This document shows positions 40,063 to 49,408 of a stretch of DNA of 64,000 nucleotides, in pieces. The stretch covers positions 3,720,001 to 3,784,000 of the forward strand of contig CBDHHE010000001.1 of assembly GCA_965263335.1 (NCBI GenBank), given 5' to 3'. Position 1 is the stretch's first letter; each line of letters begins with the position of its first letter. The notes beneath the pieces were generated by a model that was not told the origin of the DNA, did no database searches, and saw only the letters and a list, made by a program, of their open reading frames with translations. The DNA comes from Thermohalobaculum sp965263335 (lineage in GTDB: Bacteria > Pseudomonadota > Alphaproteobacteria > Rhodobacterales > Rhodobacteraceae). Made by a program: the position numbers and the translations under genes.

Positions 40063-42294
40063 ATGAGCCAAATCGGAACCGCGCAGGCAGAAGCACTCGC
40101 GCCGTCGGCGGTGTTTGGTCCCGGCGCCGCCGTCGGTGTGCTGTTGCCGATGCCGTTTGACGGTCCGCTCGACTATGTGGTGCCGCCCGACATGATGCTG
40201 AGGGCGGGTGACTTCGTGGCGGTCGAGCTCGGCCAGCGCGATGTTGCGGGGGTGGTCTGGGGTGCCGGTGCGGGCGATCTGCCCATCGAGCGGCTGAAGG
40301 CGGTTGCGGCGCGCATGGACATGCCGCCGATGCGTGCGGAGATGCGCCAGTTCCTCACGCGTGCGGCCGAGTACACCCTCAATCCACCGGGGATGATGCT
40401 GCGGCTCGCCACGCGGGCGCCAGGGCTGGGCGCGCCGCCGCGCACGCGAACCGTCTGGATCCGCGGCGTTGGCGAGCCGAACCGGATGACACCGGCCCGG
40501 CAGCGAGTGCTCGAGGTGCTTGAAACCCATGGCGGGCTGGGTTTTCCCAGCGCAGAGCTGGCGCGCCTGGCGGGCGTGACCCCGGCCGTGGTGCGCGGGC
40601 TGGCGGAGCATGGCGCGCTGGTTGCAAGAGAGGTGCCCGCGCTCGCGCCGATGCCGGTGCTTTCGGGGGCGCCGCTGGGCCAGCATCTGAGCGAAGGCCA
40701 GCGTGCGGCCGCAGAGGTGCTGCGCGCGGATGTCCGCACGGCGGCCTTCTCGGCCACGCTGCTGCGCGGTGTGACGGGCTCCGGCAAGACCGAGGTCTAT
40801 CTCGAAGCGGTGGCCGAATGCATTGCCCAGGGGCGCCAGGCACTGGTCCTGTTGCCGGAAGTCGCGCTGACGGCGGGGTTTCTCGCGCGTGTCGAGGCGC
40901 GCTTCGGCGCGCGCCCGGCCGAATGGCACCACGGTGTGACCGGGGCCGAACGTCACCGGGTCTGGATGGCCGCAGCGGACGGTTCGGCGAAACTGGTCGT
41001 CGGCGCCCGCTCGGCGCTTTTCCTGCCGTTTCAGAAGCTTGGACTGATCGTCGTCGACGAGGAACACGACACGTCGTTCAAGCAGGAGGACATGGTCATC
41101 TACAACGCCCGCGACATGAGCGTGCTGCGCGGCTCGATCGAGGGAGCGGTCGTGGTGCTGGCCTCGGCAACGCCGTCGCTCGAGAGCTGGGCCAACGCCG
41201 AAGCGGGCAAGTACCGGCGGCTCGATCTGCCGGACCGCTTCGGTGTCGCAGCGCTGCCGCGCATCCGGCTGGTGGATCTGCGCGAGCACAATCCGGGGCG
41301 GGACCGCTGGCTGTCCGAGCCTCTGGTCGAGACGGCACGCGCCCGTCTTGCCGCCGGAGAGCAGGTGATGCTGTTCGTGAACCGGCGGGGGTATGCGCCG
41401 CTCACCCTCTGCCGCGCCTGCGGGCATCGTTTCGGGTGCCCGCACTGCGACACCTGGCTGGTGACCCACCGGTTCCGGGCGCAGCTCCTCTGCCACCAGT
41501 GCGGCCACACCGAGCCGCTGCCGCGAGCCTGTCCCGGCTGCGGACGCGATGACAGGCTCTCCGTTTGCGGGCCGGGGGTCGAGCGGCTGGCCGAGGAGGC
41601 GGCGGCCTTGTTTCCCGACGCGCGCATCGAGGTTCTCTCGTCAGACCTGATGCAGGGGCCCAAGCACCTGAAGGCGCGGCTCGAGGCCGTGGCGCAGGGT
41701 GAGGCGGACATCATCATCGGCACCCAGATGGTGGCCAAGGGGCACAACTTCCCGCTCCTGACGCTCGTCGGCGTTGTCGACGCGGATATGGGGCTCCAGG
41801 GCGGTGATCTGCGCGCTGGCGAGCGCACCTACCAGATGCTGCATCAGGTGGCGGGACGGGCCGGGCGGGCGGAGCGTCCCGGTATGGCGATGATCCAGAC
41901 CGTCTCGCCGGATCACCCGGTGTTGCGTGCGATCGCTGCCGGTGATGCCGAGGCGTTCTGGCGCGCGGAGGCCGCCGAGCGGCACGCAGCCGGCAGTCCG
42001 CCGTATGGACGCATGGCGGGGGTGGTGGTCTCGGGCCCAGATGATGCGCGGGTCTGGGACGTTGCCAACGCGCTCGGGCGGGAGGGCGGTCTGCTGATCG
42101 AGGCTGGTGCCGAGCTGTTTGGCCCTGCACCGGCGCCGATCGCCCGGGTGCGGGGCAAGGTCAGGGTGCGCTTGCTGGTGAAAGCGCCGAAGGGGCTTCA
42201 GCTGCAGAAGCTGCTGATGTCCTGGCAGGCACGGGTGAAGGTGCCCTCGGCCGTGCGGGTGATCATCGACATCGACCCGCAGAGCTTCCTCTAG
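40063..42294 (+). CDS. priA: primosomal protein N' (replication restart helicase)
   Basis: This 3'-5' DNA helicase reloads the replisome at stalled forks. It has 743 residues from ATG 40063. The N-terminal 3'-DNA-binding domain (VLLPMPFDGPLDYVVPPD) is followed by a winged helix (ARQRVLEVLETHGGLGFP). The helicase has Walker A GVTGSGKTEVYLE near 237, the DEEH-type Walker B IVVDEEHDTSFKQEDM and ATPSLESWANAE. Zinc is bound by eight cysteines (CRACGHRFGCPHC, CHQCGH, CPGCGRDD) inserted near 460-500. IIIGTQMVAKGHNFP and QVAGRAGRAERPG are the later helicase motifs. Complete and normal in length. Confidence 0.95.
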   Translation: MSQIGTAQAEALAPSAVFGPGAAVGVLLPMPFDGPLDYVVPPDMMLRAGDFVAVELGQRDVAGVVWGAGAGDLPIERLKAVAARMDMPPMRAEMRQFLTRAAEYTLNPPGMMLRLATRAPGLGAPPRTRTVWIRGVGEPNRMTPARQRVLEVLETHGGLGFPSAELARLAGVTPAVVRGLAEHGALVAREVPALAPMPVLSGAPLGQHLSEGQRAAAEVLRADVRTAAFSATLLRGVTGSGKTEVYLEAVAECIAQGRQALVLLPEVALTAGFLARVEARFGARPAEWHHGVTGAERHRVWMAAADGSAKLVVGARSALFLPFQKLGLIVVDEEHDTSFKQEDMVIYNARDMSVLRGSIEGAVVVLASATPSLESWANAEAGKYRRLDLPDRFGVAALPRIRLVDLREHNPGRDRWLSEPLVETARARLAAGEQVMLFVNRRGYAPLTLCRACGHRFGCPHCDTWLVTHRFRAQLLCHQCGHTEPLPRACPGCGRDDRLSVCGPGVERLAEEAAALFPDARIEVLSSDLMQGPKHLKARLEAVAQGEADIIIGTQMVAKGHNFPLLTLVGVVDADMGLQGGDLRAGERTYQMLHQVAGRAGRAERPGMAMIQTVSPDHPVLRAIAAGDAEAFWRAEAAERHAAGSPPYGRMAGVVVSGPDDARVWDVANALGREGGLLIEAGAELFGPAPAPIARVRGKVRVRLLVKAPKGLQLQKLLMSWQARVKVPSAVRVIIDIDPQSFL

Positions 42295-42389
42295 CGCGAG
42301 GCGGGCGGCCTGTGCGCGGGCGCAGGATCCGGGTCGCTTCGGGCGGTCCGGGTGTCCACTCTGCGTCATCGCAATCGAGGAGCAAACCC

Positions 42390-42863
42390 ATGACGGACGT
42401 GACCTTCACCGCCCTTCCGACCGACATCGTGCGCAACCTGCAAGCAGGTGGCGCGGACGCCAACGGCCTGCCACCGGAACGCGCAATTTCGACGGGAATC
42501 GGCAATCCCTGCCGTCACTGCCTGCGCGACATCCCGGCGGGCGCTCCGATGTTGATCTTTGCGCATCGGCCGTTTCCCGATCTGCAGCCCTATGCCGAGT
42601 CCGGGCCGATTTTCCTCTGCGCCGAACCTTGCGAACGCTGGGAAGGCGAGGGTTTGCCGCCGGTCTTGCAGCGGCCGGGCGAGGAGCGGCTCGTGAAGGG
42701 GTACTCGCCGGACGACCGGATCGTCTATGGGCTCGGCAAGGTCGTGCCAACCGACGCACTCGAGCAGCAGGCCCGGACCGTGCTCGACGACCCGCGCGTG
42801 GCGTATGTGCATGTGAGATCGTCGACGAACAATTGCTACACCTGCCGGGTCGACAAGCGCTAG
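42390..42863 (+). CDS. DUF1203 family protein
   Basis: The protein has 157 residues from ATG 42390, with GAGGAG eight bases upstream; in-frame codons from 42312 precede that site. GNPCRHCLRDIPAGAPMLIF (C-x-x-C, near residue 36), a second cysteine pair region FLCAEPCERW near 72, DDRIVYGLGKVVPT near 115, VAYVHVRSSTNNCYTCRVDK at the C-terminus. This cysteine arrangement and the ending match DUF1203. Metal binding is plausible. The function is unknown. Its TAG stop shares bases with the stop of the convergent LysR gene (CTAG). Confidence 0.82.
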   Translation: MTDVTFTALPTDIVRNLQAGGADANGLPPERAISTGIGNPCRHCLRDIPAGAPMLIFAHRPFPDLQPYAESGPIFLCAEPCERWEGEGLPPVLQRPGEERLVKGYSPDDRIVYGLGKVVPTDALEQQARTVLDDPRVAYVHVRSSTNNCYTCRVDKR

Positions 42864-43708
42864 CGGCCCGCCGTGGTTGCCACCAGCCAGTCGGCGACCG
42901 CACGGACCCTCGCGATCCGGGCCAAGTCCGGGTTGATGATCATCCAGAGCTCGCGACTCAGGTCCGGTGCCGGGCTGGACAGGCGCGCGAGCCCGGCGAT
43001 GTGGTCGCCGATGCGGCAGGGCAGAAGCGACCGCCCCAACCCCGCGAGCAGGCAGGCGATCAGCGTCTCGGCGTCGTTGACGGCAATGCTGGCAGGCGCA
43101 TCGGCCCCGGTGCGCGCAAGCCATTTCGCCTGGGGCAGCTGTGCCGTCATGGGCTCGTAGCCGATCCAGGGCAGCGGGTCGGACTGCCGGCCAGCCGCCG
43201 CATACACGGAATAGCCGAGCGTTGCGACGCGGCGGGCACGGGCCGCTGTCTCGCCCTGGGGGCGGGCAAAGCGCAGTGCGATGTCTGCTTCGCGGCGGAG
43301 GAGACTGAGGTCGGCGGCCTCTGCCACCAATTCGATGTGCAGATCGGGGTGCTGGGCGACGATCGCGGGCAATGCAGGCGCAAGCAGACGGTTCGCGATC
43401 ATCGGCACGGCGGTGATCCTGACAGTGCCGGCGATGGCGGTTGCCGCGCCCGTGACGTCACCCTCGGCATGGGTGATCTCGCGCTCGATCCGCTCCGCCA
43501 GCGCGATGACGCGGCGACCTGACCCGGTCGGACACAGGCGACGGCCCTGCCGCTCGAAGAGCGGTGTCCCAAGACGTGTTTCCGCCCGACGAAGCTGGCG
43601 CGCAACGGTGGTTTCATGAACGCCAAGCCGGGCTGCGGCCCGCGAATGGCTGCCGTCCCGGGCCAGCGCCAACAAGACCCGCAGGGCGTCCCAGTCCTCA
43701 CCTTGCAA
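42860..43708 (-). CDS. LysR-family transcriptional regulator
   Basis: The protein has 282 residues from TTG 43708, preferred because GGAGG lies five bases upstream; GTG 43720 is an alternative. The winged helix-turn-helix is at residues 3-60: WDALRVLLALARDGSHSRA, ARLGVHETTVARQLRRAETR and FERQGRRLCPTGSGRR. A periplasmic-binding-protein-like effector domain follows (GTVRITAVPMIANRLLAPAL, ADIALRFARPQGETAAR, LIACLLAGLGRSLLPCRIGD). It is divergent from the YCII-like gene, 95 bases away, which it may control. The effector is unknown. Confidence 0.88.
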   Translation of the reverse strand: MQGEDWDALRVLLALARDGSHSRAAARLGVHETTVARQLRRAETRLGTPLFERQGRRLCPTGSGRRVIALAERIEREITHAEGDVTGAATAIAGTVRITAVPMIANRLLAPALPAIVAQHPDLHIELVAEAADLSLLRREADIALRFARPQGETAARARRVATLGYSVYAAAGRQSDPLPWIGYEPMTAQLPQAKWLARTGADAPASIAVNDAETLIACLLAGLGRSLLPCRIGDHIAGLARLSSPAPDLSRELWMIINPDLARIARVRAVADWLVATTAGR

Positions 43709-43803
43709 ATTTGCCTCCACACTACAGTTAAATCGCAGGCTGCCTGCATGAATGCAGGTGGTAAAGCGGTCGTCAGTGAAACTCCAGTCGAGGCAGCAGA
43801 CCG

Positions 43804-44100
43804 ATGATCTTCGTCGTATTTTTCGAGGACAATGACGACCGTGCCGACGAACGCCAGCGCCATATGGCGGCGCATTTGGCGTTCCTCGAGCGGAATGCAG
43901 ATACGATCCGGGCAGCAGGTCCGCTGCGCGCCACCGATAGCGGACTTCCTGCAGGCGGGCTCTGGCAGATCGAGGCAGGGGATGCAGATGCGGTACAATC
44001 GCTTGTCGAAGCCGACCCCTTCTGGCCGACCGGGCTGCGCCGCTCGGTGCGGATTCTCGAATGGACTCAGGTCTTTGCTGACGGTGCCCGTTTGATCTGA
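43804..44100 (+). CDS. YCII-related small protein
   Basis: The protein has 98 residues from ATG 43804. It has the ferredoxin-like YCII layout: MIFVVFFEDNDDRADERQ, then RHMAAHLAFLERNADTIRAAG with the conserved H and the R-x-x-G-P turn, LWQIEAGDADAVQSLVEADPF and SVRILEWTQVF. Some relatives act in dechlorination or peroxide chemistry, but most are uncharacterised. It is divergent from the LysR gene, suggesting a regulator-target pair, and precedes the ATP synthase operon by 211 bases. Confidence 0.8.
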   Translation: MIFVVFFEDNDDRADERQRHMAAHLAFLERNADTIRAAGPLRATDSGLPAGGLWQIEAGDADAVQSLVEADPFWPTGLRRSVRILEWTQVFADGARLI

Positions 44101-44111
44101 GCCGAGCTTGC

Positions 44112-44131
44112 CAGATCGCTGCGACGATCTG
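44112..44131 (+). terminator. hairpin after the YCII-like gene
   Basis: CAGATCG (44112-44118), six-base loop, CGATCTG (44125-44131). It lies 11 bases after the stop codon and is followed by CCCGCAGG, without a T run. It would isolate the small gene from the atp operon. Confidence 0.4.
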
Positions 44132-44217
44132 CCCGCAGGCAGCACGGGCGTTTCCGCTTCACAAAGCGCGCGGGAGATTCCAGAACCGCGCCGGACCCGG
44201 GCGTCTGACGCTGGGGT

Positions 44218-44246
44218 TTGACCGCGTGCGCACGGACGCGTAAGCA
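44218..44246 (+). promoter_or_regulatory. candidate sigma-70 promoter of the atpHAGDC operon
   Basis: TTGACC (44218-44223), a 17-base spacer and TAAGCA (44241-44246) lie 66 bases before the atpH start. The -35 is near-consensus and the -10 is weak, as often seen in high-GC alphaproteobacteria. Confidence 0.4.
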
Positions 44247-44311
44247 TCGCGCGGCACGATAAAGATTGGGCGACCCTGCGTTCTGCAAGGGTCAGGGGGA
44301 AGGCGAGGATC

Positions 44312-44872
44312 TTGTCCGACTCGACAACACTCACAGCTGGTGCGGCAGGTCGCTATGCGACGGCGCTTTTCGAGCTGGCGAGCGACGCCGGCGCACTCGA
44401 GCAGACCGAGGCTGACCTGATCGCCATCGAGACAGCGCTTTCGGAGAGCACCGATCTCAGCAACCTGATCACCAACCCGGTCTACACCCGGGACGAGCAG
44501 GGCCGCGGCATGGCGGCGGTGGCCGGAAAGATGGGGCTCAGCACGCTGGTCTCGAACCTCATCGGCCTGATGGCCAGCAAGCGGCGGCTGTTCGCGCTTC
44601 CCGAGCTGATCCGGATCTTCAAGGCGCTGATGGCGGACCATCGCGGCGAGGTCACGGCAGAGGTCACAGCGGCCCGGGCACTCTCGGACACGCAGTCCTC
44701 GGCGCTGATCGAAAAGATCAAGACGGCCATCGGACGCGACGTGAAATTGAACGTTACCGTTGATGAGAGCATCATCGGCGGCCTGGTCGTGAAGGTCGGC
44801 TCGCGCATGATCGACACCTCGATCCGTGCCAAACTGAATGCACTGCAAACCGCAATGAAAGAGGTCGGGTGA
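44312..44872 (+). CDS. atpH: ATP synthase F1 delta subunit
   Basis: This stator subunit links the F1 head to the peripheral stalk. It has 186 residues from TTG 44312, with GGCGAGG five bases upstream; no ATG fits. GAAGRYATALFELASDAGAL at residue 10 and LRNPVY-like SNLITNPVYTRDEQ, then LIGLMASKRRLFALPELIRIF are the OSCP/delta signatures. KLNVTVDESIIGGLVVKVGS, DTSIRAKLNAL is the C-terminal consensus. First gene of atpHAGDC. Its TGA stop overlaps the atpA ATG (TGATG). Confidence 0.95.
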   Translation: MSDSTTLTAGAAGRYATALFELASDAGALEQTEADLIAIETALSESTDLSNLITNPVYTRDEQGRGMAAVAGKMGLSTLVSNLIGLMASKRRLFALPELIRIFKALMADHRGEVTAEVTAARALSDTQSSALIEKIKTAIGRDVKLNVTVDESIIGGLVVKVGSRMIDTSIRAKLNALQTAMKEVG

Positions 44873-46413
44873 TGAGCATCCAGGCATCCGAGATTTCTGC
44901 GATCCTCAAGGAGCAGATCAAGAATTTCGGCCAGGAGGCTGAGGTCTCCGAGATCGGACGTGTGTTGTCCGTGGGCGACGGCATCGCGCGCATCTACGGG
45001 CTGGACCAGGTCCAGGCCGGTGAGATGGTCGAGTTTCCGGGCGGCATTCGCGGCATGGCGCTGAACCTCGAGATCGACAATGTCGGTGTCGTGATCTTCG
45101 GTTCGGACCAGGACATCAAGGAAGGCGATACCGTCAAGCGCACCGGTTCGATCGTTGATGTGCCCGCCGGCAAGGGGTTGCTGGGACGGGTGGTCGACGG
45201 TCTGGGCAACCCGATCGACGGCAAGGGCGAGATCGAGGCCGCCGAGCGGCGCGTGGCCGACGTAAAGGCACCGGGCATCATCCCGCGCAAATCGGTGCAC
45301 GAGCCGATGGCGACGGGGCTCAAGTCGATCGACAGTCTGATCCCGATCGGGCGCGGCCAGCGCGAGCTGATCATTGGCGACCGTCAGACCGGCAAGACTG
45401 CCGTGGCGCTCGATGCCATGCTCAACCAGAAGAGCTATAACGAGGCTGCGGGCGACGACGAGTCGAAGAAGCTCTACTGCGTCTACGTGGCGATCGGCCA
45501 GAAGCGCTCGACCGTGGCCCAGCTCGTGCGTCGCCTGGAAGAGAACGGCGCGATGGACTACTGCATCGTGGTCGCCGCGACCGCTTCCGAGCCGGCGCCG
45601 ATGCAGTTCCTCGCACCATATGCCGCCTGCGCGATGGCCGAGTACTTCCGCGACAACGGCATGCACGCGCTGATCATATACGACGATCTTTCAAAGCAGG
45701 CCGTCGCCTACCGCCAGATGTCGCTGCTCTTGCGCCGTCCGCCGGGACGCGAAGCCTATCCCGGCGACGTGTTCTACCTGCACTCGCGGCTTCTCGAGCG
45801 TGCGGCGAAGCTGAACGACGACAACAAGGCGGGGTCGCTGACGGCGCTGCCGGTGATCGAGACCCAGGCCGGCGACGTGTCGGCCTACATCCCGACCAAC
45901 GTGATCTCGATCACGGACGGGCAGATCTTCCTCGAGACCGAGCTCTTCTACCAGGGCATTCGCCCGGCGGTGAACGTCGGTCTCTCGGTCAGCCGGGTGG
46001 GTTCTTCCGCCCAGACCAAGGCGATGAAGTCGGTGGCCGGCTCGATCAAGCTCGAGCTCGCTCAGTACCGCGAGATGGCCGCGTTCGCGCAGTTCGGCTC
46101 GGACCTCGACGCCGCGACGCAGCGCTTGCTGAACCGTGGTGCGCGCCTGACGGAACTCCTGAAGCAGGCGCAGTACGCGCCGCAGACGAACGCCGAGCAG
46201 GTCTGCGTCATCTTCGCGGGCACGCAGGGCTATCTGGATGACCTGCCGGTGTCCAGCGTCGGTGCGTTCGAACGGGCGCTGCTCAGCGAGTTGCGGTCGA
46301 ACCAGACCGCGCTGCTCGATGACATCACGAACAACGACCGCAAGGTCGAGGGTGAGCTCGCCGACAAGATCACCGAGGTGATCGCGAGCATCAAGAAAAC
46401 GTTCGCCGAGTAA
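44872..46413 (+). CDS. atpA: ATP synthase F1 alpha subunit
   Basis: This regulatory nucleotide-binding subunit has 513 residues from ATG 44872. SEISAILKEQIKNFGQEAEV opens the protein; the Walker A motif GDRQTGKT is near residue 170, and YDDLSKQAVAYRQMSLLLRRPPGREAYPGDVF is the expected alpha signature (quoted here as YDDLSKQAVAYRQ and RRPPGREAYPGDV). The arginine finger region is in SVSRVGSSAQTKAMKSVAG near 375. Length and content are normal. F0 genes (a, b, c) are not in the window, as in other Rhodobacterales where they form a separate operon. Confidence 0.97.
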   Translation: MSIQASEISAILKEQIKNFGQEAEVSEIGRVLSVGDGIARIYGLDQVQAGEMVEFPGGIRGMALNLEIDNVGVVIFGSDQDIKEGDTVKRTGSIVDVPAGKGLLGRVVDGLGNPIDGKGEIEAAERRVADVKAPGIIPRKSVHEPMATGLKSIDSLIPIGRGQRELIIGDRQTGKTAVALDAMLNQKSYNEAAGDDESKKLYCVYVAIGQKRSTVAQLVRRLEENGAMDYCIVVAATASEPAPMQFLAPYAACAMAEYFRDNGMHALIIYDDLSKQAVAYRQMSLLLRRPPGREAYPGDVFYLHSRLLERAAKLNDDNKAGSLTALPVIETQAGDVSAYIPTNVISITDGQIFLETELFYQGIRPAVNVGLSVSRVGSSAQTKAMKSVAGSIKLELAQYREMAAFAQFGSDLDAATQRLLNRGARLTELLKQAQYAPQTNAEQVCVIFAGTQGYLDDLPVSSVGAFERALLSELRSNQTALLDDITNNDRKVEGELADKITEVIASIKKTFAE

Positions 46414-46434
46414 GGCCCAGAGGAACGACGCGCA

Positions 46435-47310
46435 ATGCCAAGCCTCAAGGACCTCAAGAACCGGATCAATTCGGTCAAGTCGACGCGGAAGATCACGTCG
46501 GCCATGAAGATGGTCGCCGCCGCGAAGCTGCGCCGGGCACAAGAGGCGGCCGAGGCCGCACGGCCCTTCGCCGAGCGCATGGAAAACGTGCTCGGAAACC
46601 TGTCGCGTGCTGCGGCCGGCAAGGCCACCGCACCGAAGCTTCTGGCGGGGACGGGATCAGATCAGGTTCATCTTCTGATCGTTGCGACCTCGGAGCGCGG
46701 CCTCTGCGGTGGTTTCAACACCCAGATCGTCCGCCAGGCACGCCTCGACATCACGCGGCTGGTTCTTGAAGGCAAGACCGTCAAGATACTGAACATCGGC
46801 AAGAAGGGCCGCGACCAGCTCCGTCGTGACCATGGCGAGAAGTTCATCGAGCAAGAGCTTGGCCTGAGCGATTCGGTGACCGCGGACTTCGCCAGCGCCC
46901 AGCACATCGCGAGCGCGGTGCTGAAGCTCTTCGATGAGGGCGGCTTCGATGTCGCGACCCTCTACTTCAACCGCTTCCAGTCGGTGCTGACGCAGGTGCC
47001 GACCGCATTGCAGCTTATCCCCGCGCAGTTCGAGGCGGATGAGAGCGTTGCGGCGATCAACTACGAGTACGAGCCCGACGAGGACGAGATTCTCGCCGAG
47101 CTTCTTCCGCGCAACGTGGCGACTCAGATCCTGCGGGCGCTGCTGGAGAACGCGGCCTCCGAGCAAGGCGCGCGGATGTCAGCAATGGACAATGCGACCC
47201 GGAACGCGGGGGAGATGATCGACCGGCTGACGATCGTCTACAACCGTTCGCGCCAGGCCGCGATCACCAAAGAACTCATCGAGATCATTTCGGGCGCCGA
47301 AGCGCTCTGA
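46435..47310 (+). CDS. atpG: ATP synthase F1 gamma subunit
   Basis: This rotor shaft subunit has 291 residues from ATG 46435. LKDLKNRINSVKSTRKITSA and MKMVAAAKLRRAQEAAEAAR form the N-terminal coiled-coil helix. The central Rossmann-like part starts with VHLLIVATSERGLCGGFNT. The C-terminal helix carries the signature ENAASEQGARMSAMDNATRN and NRSRQAAITKELIEIISGAE. It is 21 bases downstream of atpA, with AGAGGAACG as ribosome site. Confidence 0.96.
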   Translation: MPSLKDLKNRINSVKSTRKITSAMKMVAAAKLRRAQEAAEAARPFAERMENVLGNLSRAAAGKATAPKLLAGTGSDQVHLLIVATSERGLCGGFNTQIVRQARLDITRLVLEGKTVKILNIGKKGRDQLRRDHGEKFIEQELGLSDSVTADFASAQHIASAVLKLFDEGGFDVATLYFNRFQSVLTQVPTALQLIPAQFEADESVAAINYEYEPDEDEILAELLPRNVATQILRALLENAASEQGARMSAMDNATRNAGEMIDRLTIVYNRSRQAAITKELIEIISGAEAL

Positions 47311-47335
47311 CCGACTGAACCGACGGGAGACCAAC

Positions 47336-48760
47336 ATGAGCGAGTCCACAGGCAAGATCACCCAGGTGATTGGCGCCGTCGTCGACGTGCAGTTCGACAG
47401 TCATCTGCCTGCGATTCTCAACGCACTCGAGACCATGAACGGCGAGAACCGGCTGGTGCTGGAAGTTGCGCAGCACCTGGGCGAGAGCACCGTTCGCTGC
47501 ATCTCGATGGATACCTCCGAAGGGCTGGTACGCGGGCAGGTGGTCACCGACACCGGTGCACCGATCCAGGTGCCGGTGGGCGATGCGACGCTCGGACGGA
47601 TCCTCAACGTGGTCGGCGAGCCGGTTGACGAAGGCTTGCCGGTGGTTGCCAACGAGAAGCGGTCGATCCACCAGCCGGCGCCCGAGTTCGTTGCACAGTC
47701 GACGGAATCGGAAATCCTGGTAACGGGGATCAAGGTCGTCGACCTCCTGGCCCCCTACGCGAAGGGCGGTAAGATCGGTCTCTTCGGCGGTGCCGGTGTG
47801 GGCAAGACCGTTCTGATCATGGAGCTGATCAACAACATCGCCAAGGTGCACTCGGGCTACTCGGTGTTCGCCGGCGTGGGCGAGCGGACCCGCGAGGGCA
47901 ACGACCTCTATCACGAGATGATCGAGGGTGGTGTCATCAAGCCGGACAACCTCGCGGACAGTCAGGTGGCCCTGGTCTACGGTCAGATGAACGAGCCGCC
48001 GGGTGCGCGTGCCCGCGTGGCACTGACCGGGCTGACGCTGGCCGAGCAGTTCCGTGACCAGTCAGGCACCGACGTGCTTTTCTTCGTGGACAACATTTTC
48101 CGCTTCACCCAGGCGGGGTCCGAGGTGTCGGCGCTTCTGGGCCGCATTCCTTCGGCGGTGGGCTATCAGCCGACACTCGCCACCGACATGGGCGCGCTCC
48201 AGGAACGGATCACCTCGACCAAGCAAGGCTCGATCACCTCGGTGCAGGCGATCTACGTTCCTGCGGATGACCTGACCGACCCGGCGCCGGCGACATCGTT
48301 CGCCCACCTCGATGCGACGACGGTTCTGTCGCGTGCGATTTCCGAGCTCGGGATCTATCCGGCCGTGGACCCGCTCGACTCGACCTCGCGCCTGATGGAC
48401 CCTGCGGTGATCGGCGAGGAACACTACCAGGTCGCCCGCGACGTTCAGGGCATTCTGCAGCGCTACAAGGCACTGCAGGACATCATCGCGATCCTCGGCA
48501 TGGATGAGCTTTCGGAAGAGGACAAGCTCACCGTGGCACGGGCGCGCAAGATCCAGCGCTTCCTGAGCCAGCCATTTGACGTCGCTCAGGTCTTCACGGG
48601 CTTTCCCGGCGTCCAGGTGCCGCTCGAGAAAACGATCGCTTCGTTCAAAGCGGTGGTTGCCGGCGAGTATGACCACCTGCCGGAGGCCGCCTTCTACATG
48701 GTTGGCGACATCGAGGAAGCGGTCGCCAAGGCCGAGCGGATGGCTGCCGAAGCGGCGTAA
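47336..48760 (+). CDS. atpD: ATP synthase F1 beta subunit
   Basis: This catalytic subunit has 474 residues from ATG 47336, with GGGAGA seven bases upstream. The Walker A motif GGAGVGKTVLIMELINNIA is near residue 150, the catalytic glutamate is in VGERTREGNDLYHEM near 180, and Walker B DVLFFVDNIFRFTQAGSEVS is near 245. ALLGRIPSAVGYQPTL and PATSFAHLDATTVLSR follow in order. The DELSEED-type loop is DELSEEDKLTVARARK near 390, the contact to the gamma shaft. Complete and typical. Confidence 0.97.
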   Translation: MSESTGKITQVIGAVVDVQFDSHLPAILNALETMNGENRLVLEVAQHLGESTVRCISMDTSEGLVRGQVVTDTGAPIQVPVGDATLGRILNVVGEPVDEGLPVVANEKRSIHQPAPEFVAQSTESEILVTGIKVVDLLAPYAKGGKIGLFGGAGVGKTVLIMELINNIAKVHSGYSVFAGVGERTREGNDLYHEMIEGGVIKPDNLADSQVALVYGQMNEPPGARARVALTGLTLAEQFRDQSGTDVLFFVDNIFRFTQAGSEVSALLGRIPSAVGYQPTLATDMGALQERITSTKQGSITSVQAIYVPADDLTDPAPATSFAHLDATTVLSRAISELGIYPAVDPLDSTSRLMDPAVIGEEHYQVARDVQGILQRYKALQDIIAILGMDELSEEDKLTVARARKIQRFLSQPFDVAQVFTGFPGVQVPLEKTIASFKAVVAGEYDHLPEAAFYMVGDIEEAVAKAERMAAEAA

Positions 48761-48805
48761 GGACATGCTGCCTCAAGGTGGTCTGAGCGGTTCAGGGGTT
48801 GAAAG

Positions 48806-49186
48806 ATGCTGACATTCGAGCTGGTGAGCCCTGAGAAGAAGCTCGCGTCGAGCGAGGCCGAAGCGGTCACGATTCCCGGCATGGAAGGGGATCTGACGGC
48901 GATGGAGAACCACGCGCCGTTCCTGACCACGCTGCGGCCCGGCTACGTGATCGTGCGGGGCAGCGACGAGCAGCGCTACTTCGTGACCGGTGGGTTTGCC
49001 GAGATATCGAACAATGTCGTGTCCGTGCTTGCAGAGCTCGCGGTTCCGGGAGACAGCGTCGATCAAGATTGGCTCGACGCCCGCATTTCAGACGCCGAGG
49101 CGACGCTCGAGGCCGCGTCGGATGACCGCCGTCAGGCGGAGCGGCAGCGCCGCGATGATCTCGTTGCGCTCAAATCCGTGATCTGA
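48806..49186 (+). CDS. atpC: ATP synthase F1 epsilon subunit
   Basis: This subunit inhibits and couples the rotor. It has 126 residues from ATG 48806. The beta-sandwich part is MLTFELVSPEKKLASSEAEA, VTIPGMEGDLTAMENHAPFL and YFVTGGFAEISNNVVSVLAE. The C-terminal helices are short (DAEATLEAASDDRRQAERQR). Last gene of atpHAGDC. The following 222 bases to the convergent rppH hold nothing I can assign. Confidence 0.94.
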   Translation: MLTFELVSPEKKLASSEAEAVTIPGMEGDLTAMENHAPFLTTLRPGYVIVRGSDEQRYFVTGGFAEISNNVVSVLAELAVPGDSVDQDWLDARISDAEATLEAASDDRRQAERQRRDDLVALKSVI

Positions 49187-49408
49187 CAGGACCGTCCGGC
49201 AGGCGATAGGATGTGCGCTTCGACCTGACAGATCGCCGGGCGTCGCGTCGATGCCGGAGACGCGGAACCCCCGACAAAAAGACCCAGGCGCTCGACCGCC
49301 TGTCATCTTTCGACAATTGCACCGACCGTTGGGCTGCGCCGCGAACGCGCAGTCGACAAACGCGGTTCGCCAGACGCGGCGCTTCGAGCGGTCTGGCTTC
49401 GGCGCGGG

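Noticed and set aside
39958..41508. Very long open frame on the minus strand upstream of fsa, over the priA gene
   Set aside because: It is antisense to the well-supported priA gene and has arginine/proline/histidine-rich low-complexity composition without motifs. It arises from third-position GC bias.
49187..49408. Possible small genes between atpC and rppH
   Set aside because: Open frames here (for example 49213-49467 and 49251-49454) have no ribosome site, no motif and overlap the 3' end of rppH.
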